Source: Thiovibrio sp964588325 | GTDB taxonomy: Bacteria; Desulfobacterota; Desulfobulbia; Desulfobulbales; Desulfurivibrionaceae | NCBI GenBank assembly: GCA_964588325.1 | Contig: CAZPOR010000011.1 | Location: forward strand, 1 to 64,000 | Direction: 5' to 3' | Length of the DNA: 64,000 bases | Shown here: piece after piece, positions 25,593 through 34,507 of the stretch | How positions within the stretch are numbered: the first letter of the stretch is position 1 | Layout: each line of letters begins with the position of its first letter | Notes under the pieces: model-generated | Told to the model about the DNA's origin: nothing | What the model saw: the letters and a program-made list of their open reading frames with translations, nothing else | The model's database searches: none | Translations under genes and position numbers: made by a program

Positions 25593-26231
25593 TCAATGGG
25601 CGAGGTGTGCCTTCATGATTCGGGCAAAGCCCTTTGCAAGGTTGGGGGCGATGCGCCGCACGAAAACCTCGCCGGTGGAGGTATTGAAAAATATCTTGTA
25701 GCCCTGGGTTCCCCCGGTTTTTTGCACGCCCGGAACAAGGCCGAACCGGGCGAGGGCCTCAAGAGCCGCGGCAATGTTCTGCTGGCCGATGGCAAAGCCG
25801 TCGGCGCCGAGGAAGCTGGTCTGGAGAACGCTTGCCCCGCCGAACAGTTTTACCTGAAGCTCCGATGGGGCGATGCCGTAGCGGTTGCGCATGGTTTCAA
25901 GCATATGGGGCACCGCCGTGTCCAGATACGGAAAATAGTGGGGCATGGGTATCTTGGTTTGATGGGGCAACATGCCGTGGCAGATGGCGCCGACCCGGAA
26001 TCTTTCGTGGTGGAGACACAGGGAAACGCATGAGCCGAGGATGGTGGAAACAATGGAAGGCTGGTCGGTGATCAACAGCTTGCCGGGGGTAAGATTGATG
26101 ATCGGCAGGTCGGGGTAAGACACGAAAAGAGAGGTCTGCGGCATGGCTGGGATCAACCTTATGGCGGGTGTTCCGGGAATGGTTGCAACCGTCGGTGTTG
26201 CGCCGTGCTCCATGGTCTGCTCCCGTTGCAT
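25593..26231 (-). CDS. cheD: Chemoreceptor glutamine deamidase CheD
   Basis: A ~212-residue protein. The catalytic Cys is in TILGSCVSLCLHH, with the His in ICHGMLPH, the CheD signature; KLFGGASVLQ and IGQQNIAAAL are further family blocks. It deamidates receptor glutamines during adaptation. The N-terminus is extended by about 45 residues relative to short CheDs. ATG 26231 has AGGA 7 bases upstream; ATG 26213 is also possible. The two chemoreceptors lie downstream on the same strand. Confidence 0.92.
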   Translation of the reverse strand: MQREQTMEHGATPTVATIPGTPAIRLIPAMPQTSLFVSYPDLPIINLTPGKLLITDQPSIVSTILGSCVSLCLHHERFRVGAICHGMLPHQTKIPMPHYFPYLDTAVPHMLETMRNRYGIAPSELQVKLFGGASVLQTSFLGADGFAIGQQNIAAALEALARFGLVPGVQKTGGTQGYKIFFNTSTGEVFVRRIAPNLAKGFARIMKAHLAH

Positions 26232-26252
26232 TGTGCGTCCTGCTAAAAGCCA

Positions 26253-26290
26253 ACTTCCTGCCAAGCCCCCAAAGGGACTTGGCAGGAAGT
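26253..26290 (-). terminator. Perfect hairpin between cheW and cheD
   Basis: A 13-bp perfect stem, ACTTCCTGCCAAG with CTTGGCAGGAAGT, whose loop can itself pair as CCC-TTT-GGG, followed on the minus strand by TGGCTTTTAG. It ends only about 20 bases before the cheD start, so it may act as a partial terminator lowering CheD relative to CheW, or as an RNA stabiliser. Confidence 0.6.
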
Positions 26291-26366
26291 CTTGGACCGG
26301 CGAGGGGGGGGGACCGATCCAAATGGCTACTTGTGTAAGGCCCGATCGGGCCTGTGATCTGAACTG

Positions 26367-26702
26367 TTAGTGAGTCTTCCCTGCAATCATCTCGTAGGCG
26401 TCGGCTTCGGAATCCACCAAGGCGCCGAAGATAAGAGGCGTCTGGTGGGCGCGTTCCGCCGACAGAATGCAGATCTGTTCGGCAAAGCCGTTGAGGCCGC
26501 CGAGGGGGTTCACCCGCAGATCAATGACCGGCACGGTTCTGCCCCGGAAATTGATGATGCCCATGACCGTGTCGTCGGCAAGAGGGAGGGCGGTTGCCGA
26601 CATCATGCCGAGAATCCCGGTGATCCGCAGCGAACCGTGGACGTATGCGCCCGGGTCGGACATGAGCGCTGCCAGCGTAGTTTTTCCTGCTGCTGTTCCC
26701 AT
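26367..26702 (-). CDS. cheW: CheW-like chemotaxis coupling protein, short form
   Basis: A 111-residue protein with the core of the CheW fold: RITGILGMMSATALPLADDTVMGIINFRGRTVPVIDLR. It links receptors to CheA. It is shorter than typical CheW (~150-165), lacking much of the N-terminal subdomain, so it could be a specialised coupling or scaffold protein. It lies between the sensor kinase gene and cheD. No cheA, cheR or cheB is in the window. Confidence 0.82.
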   Translation of the reverse strand: MGTAAGKTTLAALMSDPGAYVHGSLRITGILGMMSATALPLADDTVMGIINFRGRTVPVIDLRVNPLGGLNGFAEQICILSAERAHQTPLIFGALVDSEADAYEMIAGKTH

Positions 26703-26765
26703 GGTCTGCCCTCCTGATCGGGTGGAAGTGGCCCCGTTTTTTTTCGGGGGATGTCATGTGCTAAT

Positions 26766-26780
26766 GGAAGAAATGTGCCA
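26766..26780 (-). promoter_or_regulatory. Imperfect sigma-54-type promoter upstream of cheW
   Basis: On the minus strand TGGCAC-N5-TTCC: the -24 element is consensus, but the -12 has CC in place of GC. It is about 65 bases before cheW and lies just downstream of genes for a sigma-54 activator. Confidence 0.3.
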
Positions 26781-26963
26781 GGCTGGGAATAATGCGCGTA
26801 ACGCTCCGATATCACAAAAAATATTTTTTTTATGCTGGGGAGAGGAAGGCAGGGTGAATCAAGGTATGTTGACGGGTGAATTGGGAATGGGCCGTGTAGC
26901 CCGTGGTGTGGCGGAAATAAATAAAAGTTGACTTGATCAATACACGTTGACGGGATGGAGGGG

Positions 26964-28283
26964 TTATTTCTCTTGTGGCGATCGCATGGGAAAGACCGCC
27001 CGGGCGATGGTGCCCTTGCCGGGCTGGGAGTTGAATTCAAGCCGGCCGCCATGTTCTTCCATGATCCCCGCGGAAATGGAAAGACCGAGGCCGCTGCCGC
27101 CGCCATCACGCTTGGTGGTGAAAAACGGGTCCAGGATGCGTTTGAGATTTTTGGGGGAAATGCCGCAGCCCTGGTCGGCTATTTCCACGAAAACAGTGGA
27201 GGTCTTTGGGTCCTGCCCGGTGGAAACCGTCAGGGGCTGATCCGGGGAAACCAGGGATTGGTAGGCGTTTTGCAGCAGGTTGATGATGACCTGTTCGGTT
27301 CGCTGGAAATTGCCGCGCACCGGCGGCAGCCCATCGCCGTAATGGATGGCGAGGTGGTCGGTCGCCTTTTTCAACGGATTGGCGAGCAGGACCAGGGCGG
27401 CGCGCAGCGCGGTGTTGAGGTCAACGTCCTGGTCCATGTCGGAGATGCCCTGCCGCGCGTAATCCCGCAGATTGAAAACAATCTTGCGGATGCGTTCCGA
27501 GCCGTCGAGGATGCCGGAAAAAAGCTCGGGAATATGCTCGCGCATCTCGGAAAAGGGGATGCCCGCCACGGGGAAATCTCCCTGCGTCCGGTAATGTTCT
27601 TCCAGGATGGGCAGGAAATCCTCCCAGGCGCGGTGAAGGATGGGGGCATTCATGGTGATGAAGTTGTTGGGGTTGTTGATCTCATGGGCCACTCCGGCCA
27701 CCAGGATGCCGAGGGAGACCATTTTGTCGGCCTCGATGAGCTGCCGCCGCCGTTGTTCCGCCTCTTTTTCCGCCTTTTTCCTGGCCTTGATATCCGCCTC
27801 AAGCTGTTTGTTGATGCGGGCGAGTTCCGCAGTGCGCTTGGCGACCAGTTGCTCAAGATGGTCGCGGTGCCGGCGCAGTTCCTGCTGGCTTTTCTTGAGG
27901 GTTTTCAGCAGGGCCAGCCGTTCCATGCCCTTGCCCAGGGAGACTTCCAGTTCCATCATGGAGATCGGTTTCTGGATATAGTTGATCGCCCCTATCTTCA
28001 TGGCCTCCACGGCAATGGCCAGATCCGCCTGCCCGGAAACCACGATGCATTCGAGGTCGGGCCGGATGGCCACTGCCTGCTGCATGAGCGCAAGGCCATC
28101 CATCTGGGGCATCATGATGTCGGTGACCATGAGATGGAAGTTGTTTTGGGCAAGGAGAGCCAGGGCGGCCGGTCCGCTGGGCGCGGGGATTACCGTATAG
28201 CCGAGGCGCTCGATCTGCAGGGTGAGCAGTTTGAGGACCATGGGCTCATCGTCAACAACAAGTATTTTTCCTTTGCTCGCCAT
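26964..28283 (-). CDS. Receiver-histidine kinase hybrid
   Basis: A 439-residue soluble protein. The N-terminal receiver domain (phosphoacceptor in MVTDIMMPQMDG, ~55) is followed by a long coiled coil (~115-175), a dimerisation/phosphoacceptor domain with the H-box VAGVAHEINNPNN, and an HATPase domain with N-box INLLQNAYQSL, G1 DQGCGISP and G2 GGGSGLGLSIS. There are no membrane segments, so the input is cytoplasmic or comes through the receiver. It is 29 bases downstream of the NtrC-type regulator, its probable partner. Confidence 0.92.
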   Translation of the reverse strand: MASKGKILVVDDEPMVLKLLTLQIERLGYTVIPAPSGPAALALLAQNNFHLMVTDIMMPQMDGLALMQQAVAIRPDLECIVVSGQADLAIAVEAMKIGAINYIQKPISMMELEVSLGKGMERLALLKTLKKSQQELRRHRDHLEQLVAKRTAELARINKQLEADIKARKKAEKEAEQRRRQLIEADKMVSLGILVAGVAHEINNPNNFITMNAPILHRAWEDFLPILEEHYRTQGDFPVAGIPFSEMREHIPELFSGILDGSERIRKIVFNLRDYARQGISDMDQDVDLNTALRAALVLLANPLKKATDHLAIHYGDGLPPVRGNFQRTEQVIINLLQNAYQSLVSPDQPLTVSTGQDPKTSTVFVEIADQGCGISPKNLKRILDPFFTTKRDGGGSGLGLSISAGIMEEHGGRLEFNSQPGKGTIARAVFPMRSPQEK

Positions 28284-28312
28284 GGTCTGAGGAGGATTCC
28301 TTTTTGAGTCCG

Positions 28313-29740
28313 TTAGGGCTGGCGCTTGAGCCGCTGATTCAAGGCCTGGGGCGTTATGCCCAGGATGAGGGCGGCGGCGCGCTGGTTGTTGTTGCTTCGC
28401 CGGAGGGCTTCGGCGATGAGCTCCTGATCGGCGTTTTTCAGGGTCGGCAGGCGCTCAAGGCTCGCTGTCCAGGATTTTAGCGGAAGAGTCCGGGAGGGGG
28501 ACGTGGCGGGATTTTCCTGCAGGCTGGCCGTGCCGAGTTCCCTGCGGAAAAAAGTCATGGCCAGGGTGGTCCCCTGGTGATGGCTCATGGCGTCAAAGGC
28601 CAGAGCCCGGAGTTCCCGGACATTGCCGGGGAAATCATAGCCGGCCAGCAGGGTGATGAGATCATCCGGACAGCGGGGTTTTTCCTTGTTGAATTCCGTT
28701 GCGGCCTGGGCAAGAAAGAAATCCAGCAGGGCAGGGATGTCATCCTTGCGCTCCCGCAGCGGGGGGACCTGGATGCGATGGGTGCGCAGCCGGTAAAACA
28801 GGTCGGTGCGGAACAATCCTTTCCGGTGCTGCTGTTCCAGATCGCGATGGGTGGCGACAATGACCCGGGCGTCCGAATGATGCACCTGGTCGGAACCCAG
28901 GGGATAGTATTCGCGCTCCTCAAGAAAACGGAGGAGCTTGACCTGCGAGGGCTCGCTGAGATCGCCGATTTCGTCGAGAAACAGGGAGCCTCCGGCTGCT
29001 TTTTCCACCAGGCCGGCACGGTTGCGATCCGCACCGGTGAAGGCCCCCCTGGCGTGGCCAAAGAGGGTGTCGGCAAAAATCTGATCGTCAAGGCCGGCCA
29101 CATTGACCGTGACATATTCGCCGGTCCTGCCGCTCAGATCATGGATGGCCCTGGCGATGCTCTCCTTGCCCACCCCTGTTTCCCCGGTGATCAGCACCGG
29201 CTGCCGCCCTTCGGCAATGGCCTCGCAATAGCGGAACAGGGACTTCATCGTGTCGTTGCCGGTGATGATGCGGGAGAACACCTCCGGATGGGCCGGGTCT
29301 TTGTCAAAGAAGCTGCTGGCGAGCCTGGAATTCTCCCTCCGGAGCTGCCTGACCTCAAGGGCCCGCCTGATGCTCGGCAGGAGGCGCTCGATTTCCACCG
29401 GCTTGAGCACATAGTCAAAGGCGCCCTGTTGGATGCAATGCACCGCGGTCTCCACCTCATTGACCCCGGTGATAATGATGACCGGCAGCTCCGGAAAGCG
29501 CTGGCGGACATGCCTGAGGATGTCATGTCCGGAAACATGGGGCATCATCAGATCGAGGAGGATGATTTCCACGGGCTGGTTGTCGAGAATGGCCGCGACG
29601 TCGCGGCTGTCCTGGCACCGGATGGTGTTGCTGATGCCGTGGGAGCGGAGGGCGATATCAAAGCTGGCTAGGGCATGGAGTTCGTCGTCAACCAGGAGAA
29701 CGGGGTGGGGCGGATATGGAGGGGGAGCTTTTTTTCCCAT
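28313..29740 (-). CDS. NtrC-family sigma-54-dependent response regulator
   Basis: A 475-residue protein with a receiver (phosphoacceptor in IILLDLMMPHVSG), an AAA+ domain with Walker A GETGVGKE, sigma-54 loop GAFTGA, Walker B LFLDEIGDL and arginine finger block FRTDLFYRL, and a Fis-type HTH (NNNQRAAALILGITPQALNQRLK). It activates sigma-54 promoters after phosphorylation. It sits between the SH3 gene (18-base gap) and its likely kinase gene. The candidate -24/-12 site before cheW is one possible target. Confidence 0.95.
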   Translation of the reverse strand: MGKKAPPPYPPHPVLLVDDELHALASFDIALRSHGISNTIRCQDSRDVAAILDNQPVEIILLDLMMPHVSGHDILRHVRQRFPELPVIIITGVNEVETAVHCIQQGAFDYVLKPVEIERLLPSIRRALEVRQLRRENSRLASSFFDKDPAHPEVFSRIITGNDTMKSLFRYCEAIAEGRQPVLITGETGVGKESIARAIHDLSGRTGEYVTVNVAGLDDQIFADTLFGHARGAFTGADRNRAGLVEKAAGGSLFLDEIGDLSEPSQVKLLRFLEEREYYPLGSDQVHHSDARVIVATHRDLEQQHRKGLFRTDLFYRLRTHRIQVPPLRERKDDIPALLDFFLAQAATEFNKEKPRCPDDLITLLAGYDFPGNVRELRALAFDAMSHHQGTTLAMTFFRRELGTASLQENPATSPSRTLPLKSWTASLERLPTLKNADQELIAEALRRSNNNQRAAALILGITPQALNQRLKRQP

Positions 29741-29758
29741 GGCGACCGGCGTTGGGGC

Positions 29759-30226
29759 TCAGTTGGGCCAGAGCAATTTGCCCAATATCCAGCCGGTTGT
29801 GCCGTCCGCGTGCTTGACCTTGATCCAGTCGCCTTCGGTGGTCAGGGGTTTGAAGACCACGCCGCGTTTGGCCGCGGCCACGATTTCGTAGTCTTTTCCC
29901 GCGCCAACCCGCAGATTGGCGGTCTCTGATTTGACAATGACGGTTTTCTCCTTTGCGATCAGGGAGGCGGCGATCCAGCCCGTGTCTCCTTCAAAGTCCA
30001 CGACCTTGGCCCAGGTCCCCTGGGTGGAGGTGACCTGCAGCGGAAAGCCCTTGAAGACCGTCCAGAGGATTTCTTTTGTCGCCTCGGGGCCGGAGCGGAT
30101 ATTGACTCCGTCCTTGATGACGCTGACGTATTCCGCGGCAGTGGCCGTGGCGGCGAGCAACAGCAGGGCTGCGCCGGCGAGGGCGGAGAGCAGGGATGAC
30201 CGGAACAGGGGACGATTTTTTGTCAT
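29759..30226 (-). CDS. Exported bacterial SH3-domain protein
   Basis: A 155-residue protein with a signal peptide (LLSALAGAALLLLAATATAA) and two SH3b modules: the first with YVSVIKDGVNIRSGPE and GWIAASLI, the second with ANLRVGAGKDYEIV and TGWILGKLLW. Such modules bind cell-wall peptides or partner proteins. It is the first gene of the SH3-ntrC-kinase run, suggesting that the two-component system responds to an envelope condition. Confidence 0.85.
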   Translation of the reverse strand: MTKNRPLFRSSLLSALAGAALLLLAATATAAEYVSVIKDGVNIRSGPEATKEILWTVFKGFPLQVTSTQGTWAKVVDFEGDTGWIAASLIAKEKTVIVKSETANLRVGAGKDYEIVAAAKRGVVFKPLTTEGDWIKVKHADGTTGWILGKLLWPN

Positions 30227-30546
30227 GACGGATACGCTCCTGAAAAAAACTTAGGGTATAGCTTGGTTGCGCAGTGCATGGGAAAGCCGGACAGGTGTGG
30301 AGGTTGCACCGCACCCAAGGTAGCATTTTCGCTTGGCCAAGTCAACCGTCTCCGGGGTTTTTTGCCTTCCATGCACACTGCGGCAGGTCCGGCATTGTGC
30401 GCCGCTTCACTGTGGAATTGCTTGTCATCCTGTTCTGCCGTATACTGTGTCTGTTCGGTACAGTATTGCGTCTCCCGTCCGCCGTCTCGGACCGGGCAGG
30501 AAGCTGTCAACTATGAGGATTGCCGTTTCGGGCAGGGGAAATGGTC
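30227..30546. other. Divergent promoter region for the SH3 and HD-GYP genes
   Basis: Holds back-to-back sigma-70-type promoters. Minus: TTGACT (30345-30340), 17 bases, TACCTT (30322-30317). Plus: TTGCTT (30418-30423), 17 bases, TATACT (30441-30446). The plus -10 is overlapped by an inverted repeat ATACTGT-N11-ACAGTAT (30442-30466), a likely operator. No gene is seen. Confidence 0.6.
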
Positions 30547-32319
30547 ATGGATGCTTTTCCGGAGAAGGCTCAGGCTCGCAGGCAACCGGCAGTGGACCTC
30601 CTTATGCAGAAGGTTGTGCAGGGAATCGAAAGCTACGTCGGGCAGGCAATGGCCGGAGTTTCGCCGGAGGTTGTGGCCGGGCTGGCAGACCGGGTTGTCC
30701 GCGAGGTTCGGGAGTTCAGCGAAGGGCAGGGAAATCATCTCTATGAGCTGGTGAAAATCGGCTTGGGACTCTCTTCGGAAAAAAACATTGACCGGCTTCT
30801 GGAGAGAATTGTGCGCGAGGCCCGGCATTTCACCAACGCCGACGGCGGAACCCTGTATATAAAGGATGACGCACGGCAGGCCCTTGATTTTGCCATTGTC
30901 CAGAATGATTCGCTCGGAGTCTGCATGGGAGGGAGCGGGGAAGTCATTTCCTGGCCTTCCGTGCCGCTGCGCCATGAAAACCACGGGGAGAATCACCGGA
31001 ATGTTTCCGCCCACTGCGCCCTTACCGGCGAGCCGGTCAATATCTCCGACGTCTATGCCGCCGAAGGCTACGATTTTCAGGGAACCCGTGATTTTGACGG
31101 CTCCACTGGGTACCGTTCCCGCTCGATGCTGGTGATCCCGCTGCGGGATCACGAGGATGAGGTTATCGGGGTTTTGCAGCTCCTGAACGCCAAGGATCGG
31201 GAAACCGGCGCGGTTGTCCCTTTTCCCGGACATGAGGTGGGAATGGTCATGAGCTTGGCCTCGCAGGCGGCCATCGCCCTCACCAAGATGCGTTTGGTCC
31301 GGGGGCTTGAAACCCTGCTGGACGCTTTCGTGCGGACAATCGGCGATGCCATCGACGAAAAATCCCCTTATACGGCAGGGCATGTCTACCGGGTCGCCAA
31401 TCTTACCGAAGAGATTGCCCTGGAGGTGAATAGGACCACCACCGGCAGATTCGCCTCGGTCAGCTTCAGCGCCGACGAGCTGGCCGAGATCAGGATGGCG
31501 GCCTGGCTCCATGACGTGGGGAAGATCACCACGCCGGAGCATCTGATGGACAAGGCAACCAAGCTGGAGACCATTTTCGACCGGATCGAATTGATTCGCC
31601 ACCGGGTGGAAATCTCGCGGCTGCATGATGCGTTCGCCCGGCTGGAAAACGAACCCTGCCCAAGGACGGAAGGGCGGACCGCTCCTTTGCCCCCGGCAAA
31701 GGAGGAAGAATGGCAGGAGATCATCAATTTTCTCGATATGATCAATCTGGGCGGCGAAGGGCTGCCGGCCGAGAGCATCGAGAAGGTGCGGCGTCTGGCA
31801 GGGATGACCTATGCTATGAGCGGTGTCGAATTCCCCCTGCTTGCGCCCGATGAGGTGGAAAATCTCTGCGTGCAGAAAGGCACCTTGACCGCGGCGGAAC
31901 GCAAGGTAATGAACCATCATGTGGAGATGAGCATCCGGATGCTTGAAGGGCTGCCTTTTCCTAAAAAGCTTCGGAATGTCCCGGTCTATGCCGGTATGCA
32001 CCATGAAAAGCTGAACGGCACCGGCTATCCCCGGGGGCTTGGGAATGGCGCCATTCCCCTGCCGGCACGGATGCTGGCCCTGGCCGATGTGCTGGAAGCG
32101 TTGACCGCGGCGGACCGGCCTTACAAGCCAGGGAAGATGCTTTCCGAGGCCATGCGCATTCTGGAAGGCATGGTTGCCCGGGCAGATCTGGATGGGGATC
32201 TCTGTGATCTGGTTGTTGAGTCGGGTTTGGTCGCCCGCTTTGCCCAGGATCTCCCGGCGCGTCAGCGGGATGATTTTTTCTGGCGGGGCAAGCGTTATTG
32301 CGTCTCGGACACAAGGTAG
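30547..32319 (+). CDS. GAF / HD-GYP domain protein, probable c-di-GMP phosphodiesterase
   Basis: A ~590-residue cytoplasmic protein. A GAF sensor domain (~75-240; HFTNADGGTLYIKDD, YRSRSMLVIPL) is followed by an HD-GYP domain with AWLHDVGKITTPEHLMDK and HHEKLNGTGYPRGL, the diagnostic HHExxxGxGYP motif. About 90 residues with a coiled-coil character are inserted between the HD and GYP blocks. It probably hydrolyses c-di-GMP. ATG 30547 has AGGGG at a good distance; ATG 30541 and TTG 30520 are alternatives. Its 3' end overlaps the opposing tlyA by 25 bases. Confidence 0.9.
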   Translation: MDAFPEKAQARRQPAVDLLMQKVVQGIESYVGQAMAGVSPEVVAGLADRVVREVREFSEGQGNHLYELVKIGLGLSSEKNIDRLLERIVREARHFTNADGGTLYIKDDARQALDFAIVQNDSLGVCMGGSGEVISWPSVPLRHENHGENHRNVSAHCALTGEPVNISDVYAAEGYDFQGTRDFDGSTGYRSRSMLVIPLRDHEDEVIGVLQLLNAKDRETGAVVPFPGHEVGMVMSLASQAAIALTKMRLVRGLETLLDAFVRTIGDAIDEKSPYTAGHVYRVANLTEEIALEVNRTTTGRFASVSFSADELAEIRMAAWLHDVGKITTPEHLMDKATKLETIFDRIELIRHRVEISRLHDAFARLENEPCPRTEGRTAPLPPAKEEEWQEIINFLDMINLGGEGLPAESIEKVRRLAGMTYAMSGVEFPLLAPDEVENLCVQKGTLTAAERKVMNHHVEMSIRMLEGLPFPKKLRNVPVYAGMHHEKLNGTGYPRGLGNGAIPLPARMLALADVLEALTAADRPYKPGKMLSEAMRILEGMVARADLDGDLCDLVVESGLVARFAQDLPARQRDDFFWRGKRYCVSDTR

Positions 32320-33032
32320 ATCAAAAACTCCCGGTTGCCCTTGGGGCCAAGGATCGGGGAGGGGCTGACCCCAACAGGGACGAGGTCAAGCCCGCCAGCA
32401 AATTCCCGGATTTCCTCAACCACCTTTTCATGGAGGTCGCTGTCGCGGACGACTCCGCCCGTGCCGAGCTGGCCACGGCCGACCTCGAACTGCGGTTTGA
32501 TCAGGGCCAGCACCCGGATGGTTTTCGCGAAAAAGACGAGCAGCGGCGGCAGCAGGGTTTTGAGGGAAATAAACGAAGCATCGATCACCGCCAGGTCCAG
32601 GGACTCTTCCAGGTCACCGGCTTGCAGGTTTCGGGCGTTGGTTCTCTCCATGACCACCACCCTCGGATTCTGCCGCAGTTTCCAGGCCAGTTGACCATAG
32701 CCGACATCAATGGCATACACCTTGGCGGCCCCGCGCTGCAAGAGGCAGTCGGTGAAGCCGCCGGTGGAGGCGCCGATATCGGCGCAGATGAAGCCGGCGG
32801 GCTCGATCCGGAAATGGTCCAGGCCGGCCGCGAGTTTGATTCCGCCCCGGCTCACATAGGGGCAGGTTTTTTCCCTCAGCCGTATCCGGCTGTCCTTGGC
32901 AAAAAGCGAGCCGATCTTGTCCGCCGGCTGGTCGTTCACCAGCACCAGGCCCGCGGCAATGAGGGCCTGGGCCTTTTGCAGGGAAGGGGCCAGCCCGTGC
33001 AGCAGCACAAGCTGATCGAGTCGAGTCTTCAT
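32295..33032 (-). CDS. tlyA: TlyA-family rRNA 2'-O-methyltransferase
   Basis: A 245-residue protein with an N-terminal S4 RNA-binding domain (RLDQLVLLHGLAPSLQKAQALI) and an FtsJ-type methyltransferase domain (ICADIGASTGGFTDCLLQRGA, SAM site). TlyA enzymes methylate cytidine 2'-OH groups of rRNA; some family members are called haemolysins. It starts 10 bases after the glmM stop in the same direction, so it is the distal gene of the cdaA-cdaR-glmM unit. Confidence 0.92.
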   Translation of the reverse strand: MKTRLDQLVLLHGLAPSLQKAQALIAAGLVLVNDQPADKIGSLFAKDSRIRLREKTCPYVSRGGIKLAAGLDHFRIEPAGFICADIGASTGGFTDCLLQRGAAKVYAIDVGYGQLAWKLRQNPRVVVMERTNARNLQAGDLEESLDLAVIDASFISLKTLLPPLLVFFAKTIRVLALIKPQFEVGRGQLGTGGVVRDSDLHEKVVEEIREFAGGLDLVPVGVSPSPILGPKGNREFLIYLVSETQ

Positions 33033-33042
33033 GGGTGCTTGG

Positions 33043-34401
33043 TTAGGCTTCGGCGGTGTCAGCCTTGCGGATCATTTCGCAGAGTTCGTCGGCCATGGCG
33101 TTGATCTGTGCGGCGTCCTGGCCCTCCACCATGACCCGGATAACCGGCTCGGTTCCGGAGGGACGGACGAGGATGCGGCCGTTTTTGTCCAGTTTCTTTT
33201 CCATTTCCTTGAGTTTTTTATTGAAGCCGGGAATGGTGCTGGTGTTGATTTTTTCCGCGGTGCGGACATTCTTGAGCACCTGGGGAAAGCTTTCCATGAT
33301 GGCGGCAAGTTGCGACAGGGGTTTGCGTTTTTTGATCATCACCGCCAGCAACTGGAGCGCGGCGAGGATTCCGTCGCCGGTGGTGTTGTGTTCCATGAAC
33401 ACCAGATGCCCCGATTGTTCGCCGCCGAAGTTATAGCCGGATCTGCGCATCTCTTCCACCACATAGCGGTCCCCGACCTGGGTGCGGACCATGGCCCCGC
33501 CCATGCGCTGCATGGCGACCTCCAGACCGAGATTGCTCATCACCGTGGCGACCAGGGTTTTCTTTTTCAGCTTTTTGCGACTCATCAGGTCGGCGGCGCA
33601 GATGGCCATGATATGGTCGCCGTCAACGATGTCGCCGTGTTCGTCCGCCACGATGATCCGGTCGCCGTCGCCGTCCAGGGCGATGCCGATGTCCGCCCCC
33701 AGTTCTCGTACCTTGGCGGCCATGTGCTCCGGGTGCAAGGCGCCGCAATCGCGGTTGATGTTGGTGCCGTCCGGCTCCGCCGCCAGGGTGGTGACGGTGG
33801 CGCCCAGCTCCTCGAAGACATGGGGCGCCACCCCGTAGGTGGCGCCGTTGGCGCAGTCGAGCACGATGTGGAAGGCGTCCAGGGTGTATTCCTGGGGAAA
33901 GGTGTTCTTCAAAAAGACGATGTAGCGGCCCTTGGCGTCGTCGATGCGGGTGGCGCGGCCCACCTCCTCGGCCACCGGCCTCAGCACCTCCATCTTCTGC
34001 GAGAAGATCAGATCCTCGATCTCCAGTTCCAGGTCGTCCTGAAGTTTGAAGCCGTTTCGGGCGAATATCTTGATGCCGTTGTCCTGGAAGGGGTTATGGG
34101 AGGCGGAGATCACCACCCCGGCATCGGCCCGCATGCTGGTGGTGATGAAGGCGATGCCCGGGGTGGGCAGGGGCCCGACCAGAAGGACATCCACTCCCAT
34201 GGAACAGATGCCCGCGGCCAGGGCGTTTTCGATCATGTAGCAGGAAAGGCGGGTGTCCTTGCCGATGACGATCCGGTGGCCGCGCCGCATGTCCTTGACC
34301 AGAAAGGCGAGGGCCCGTCCTATCTGCATGGCGATTTCGGTGGTCATGGGATAGGTGTTCGCCACCCCTCGCACCCCATCGGTGCCGAATAACTTTCTCA
34401 T
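33043..34401 (-). CDS. glmM: Phosphoglucosamine mutase
   Basis: A 452-residue enzyme converting glucosamine-6-P to glucosamine-1-P for peptidoglycan and LPS precursors. The phosphoserine loop is VISASHNP with Ser 101; the Mg2+ loop is ALDGDGDRI; the substrate loop is VRPSGTEPVIRVMVEG. It is third in the cdaA-cdaR-glmM order, where in Firmicutes GlmM binds and inhibits CdaA. Confidence 0.97.
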   Translation of the reverse strand: MRKLFGTDGVRGVANTYPMTTEIAMQIGRALAFLVKDMRRGHRIVIGKDTRLSCYMIENALAAGICSMGVDVLLVGPLPTPGIAFITTSMRADAGVVISASHNPFQDNGIKIFARNGFKLQDDLELEIEDLIFSQKMEVLRPVAEEVGRATRIDDAKGRYIVFLKNTFPQEYTLDAFHIVLDCANGATYGVAPHVFEELGATVTTLAAEPDGTNINRDCGALHPEHMAAKVRELGADIGIALDGDGDRIIVADEHGDIVDGDHIMAICAADLMSRKKLKKKTLVATVMSNLGLEVAMQRMGGAMVRTQVGDRYVVEEMRRSGYNFGGEQSGHLVFMEHNTTGDGILAALQLLAVMIKKRKPLSQLAAIMESFPQVLKNVRTAEKINTSTIPGFNKKLKEMEKKLDKNGRILVRPSGTEPVIRVMVEGQDAAQINAMADELCEMIRKADTAEA

Positions 34402-34507
34402 GCCTTACTCCTGGGGGCCGCAAAAAACACATGCGGAAGCCCCTTTTTTTTTCTGGAAGCCTGAGGCAACCCTGAGCCGACAGGGGAGAGCGCACTGGTG
34501 ATTCGGC

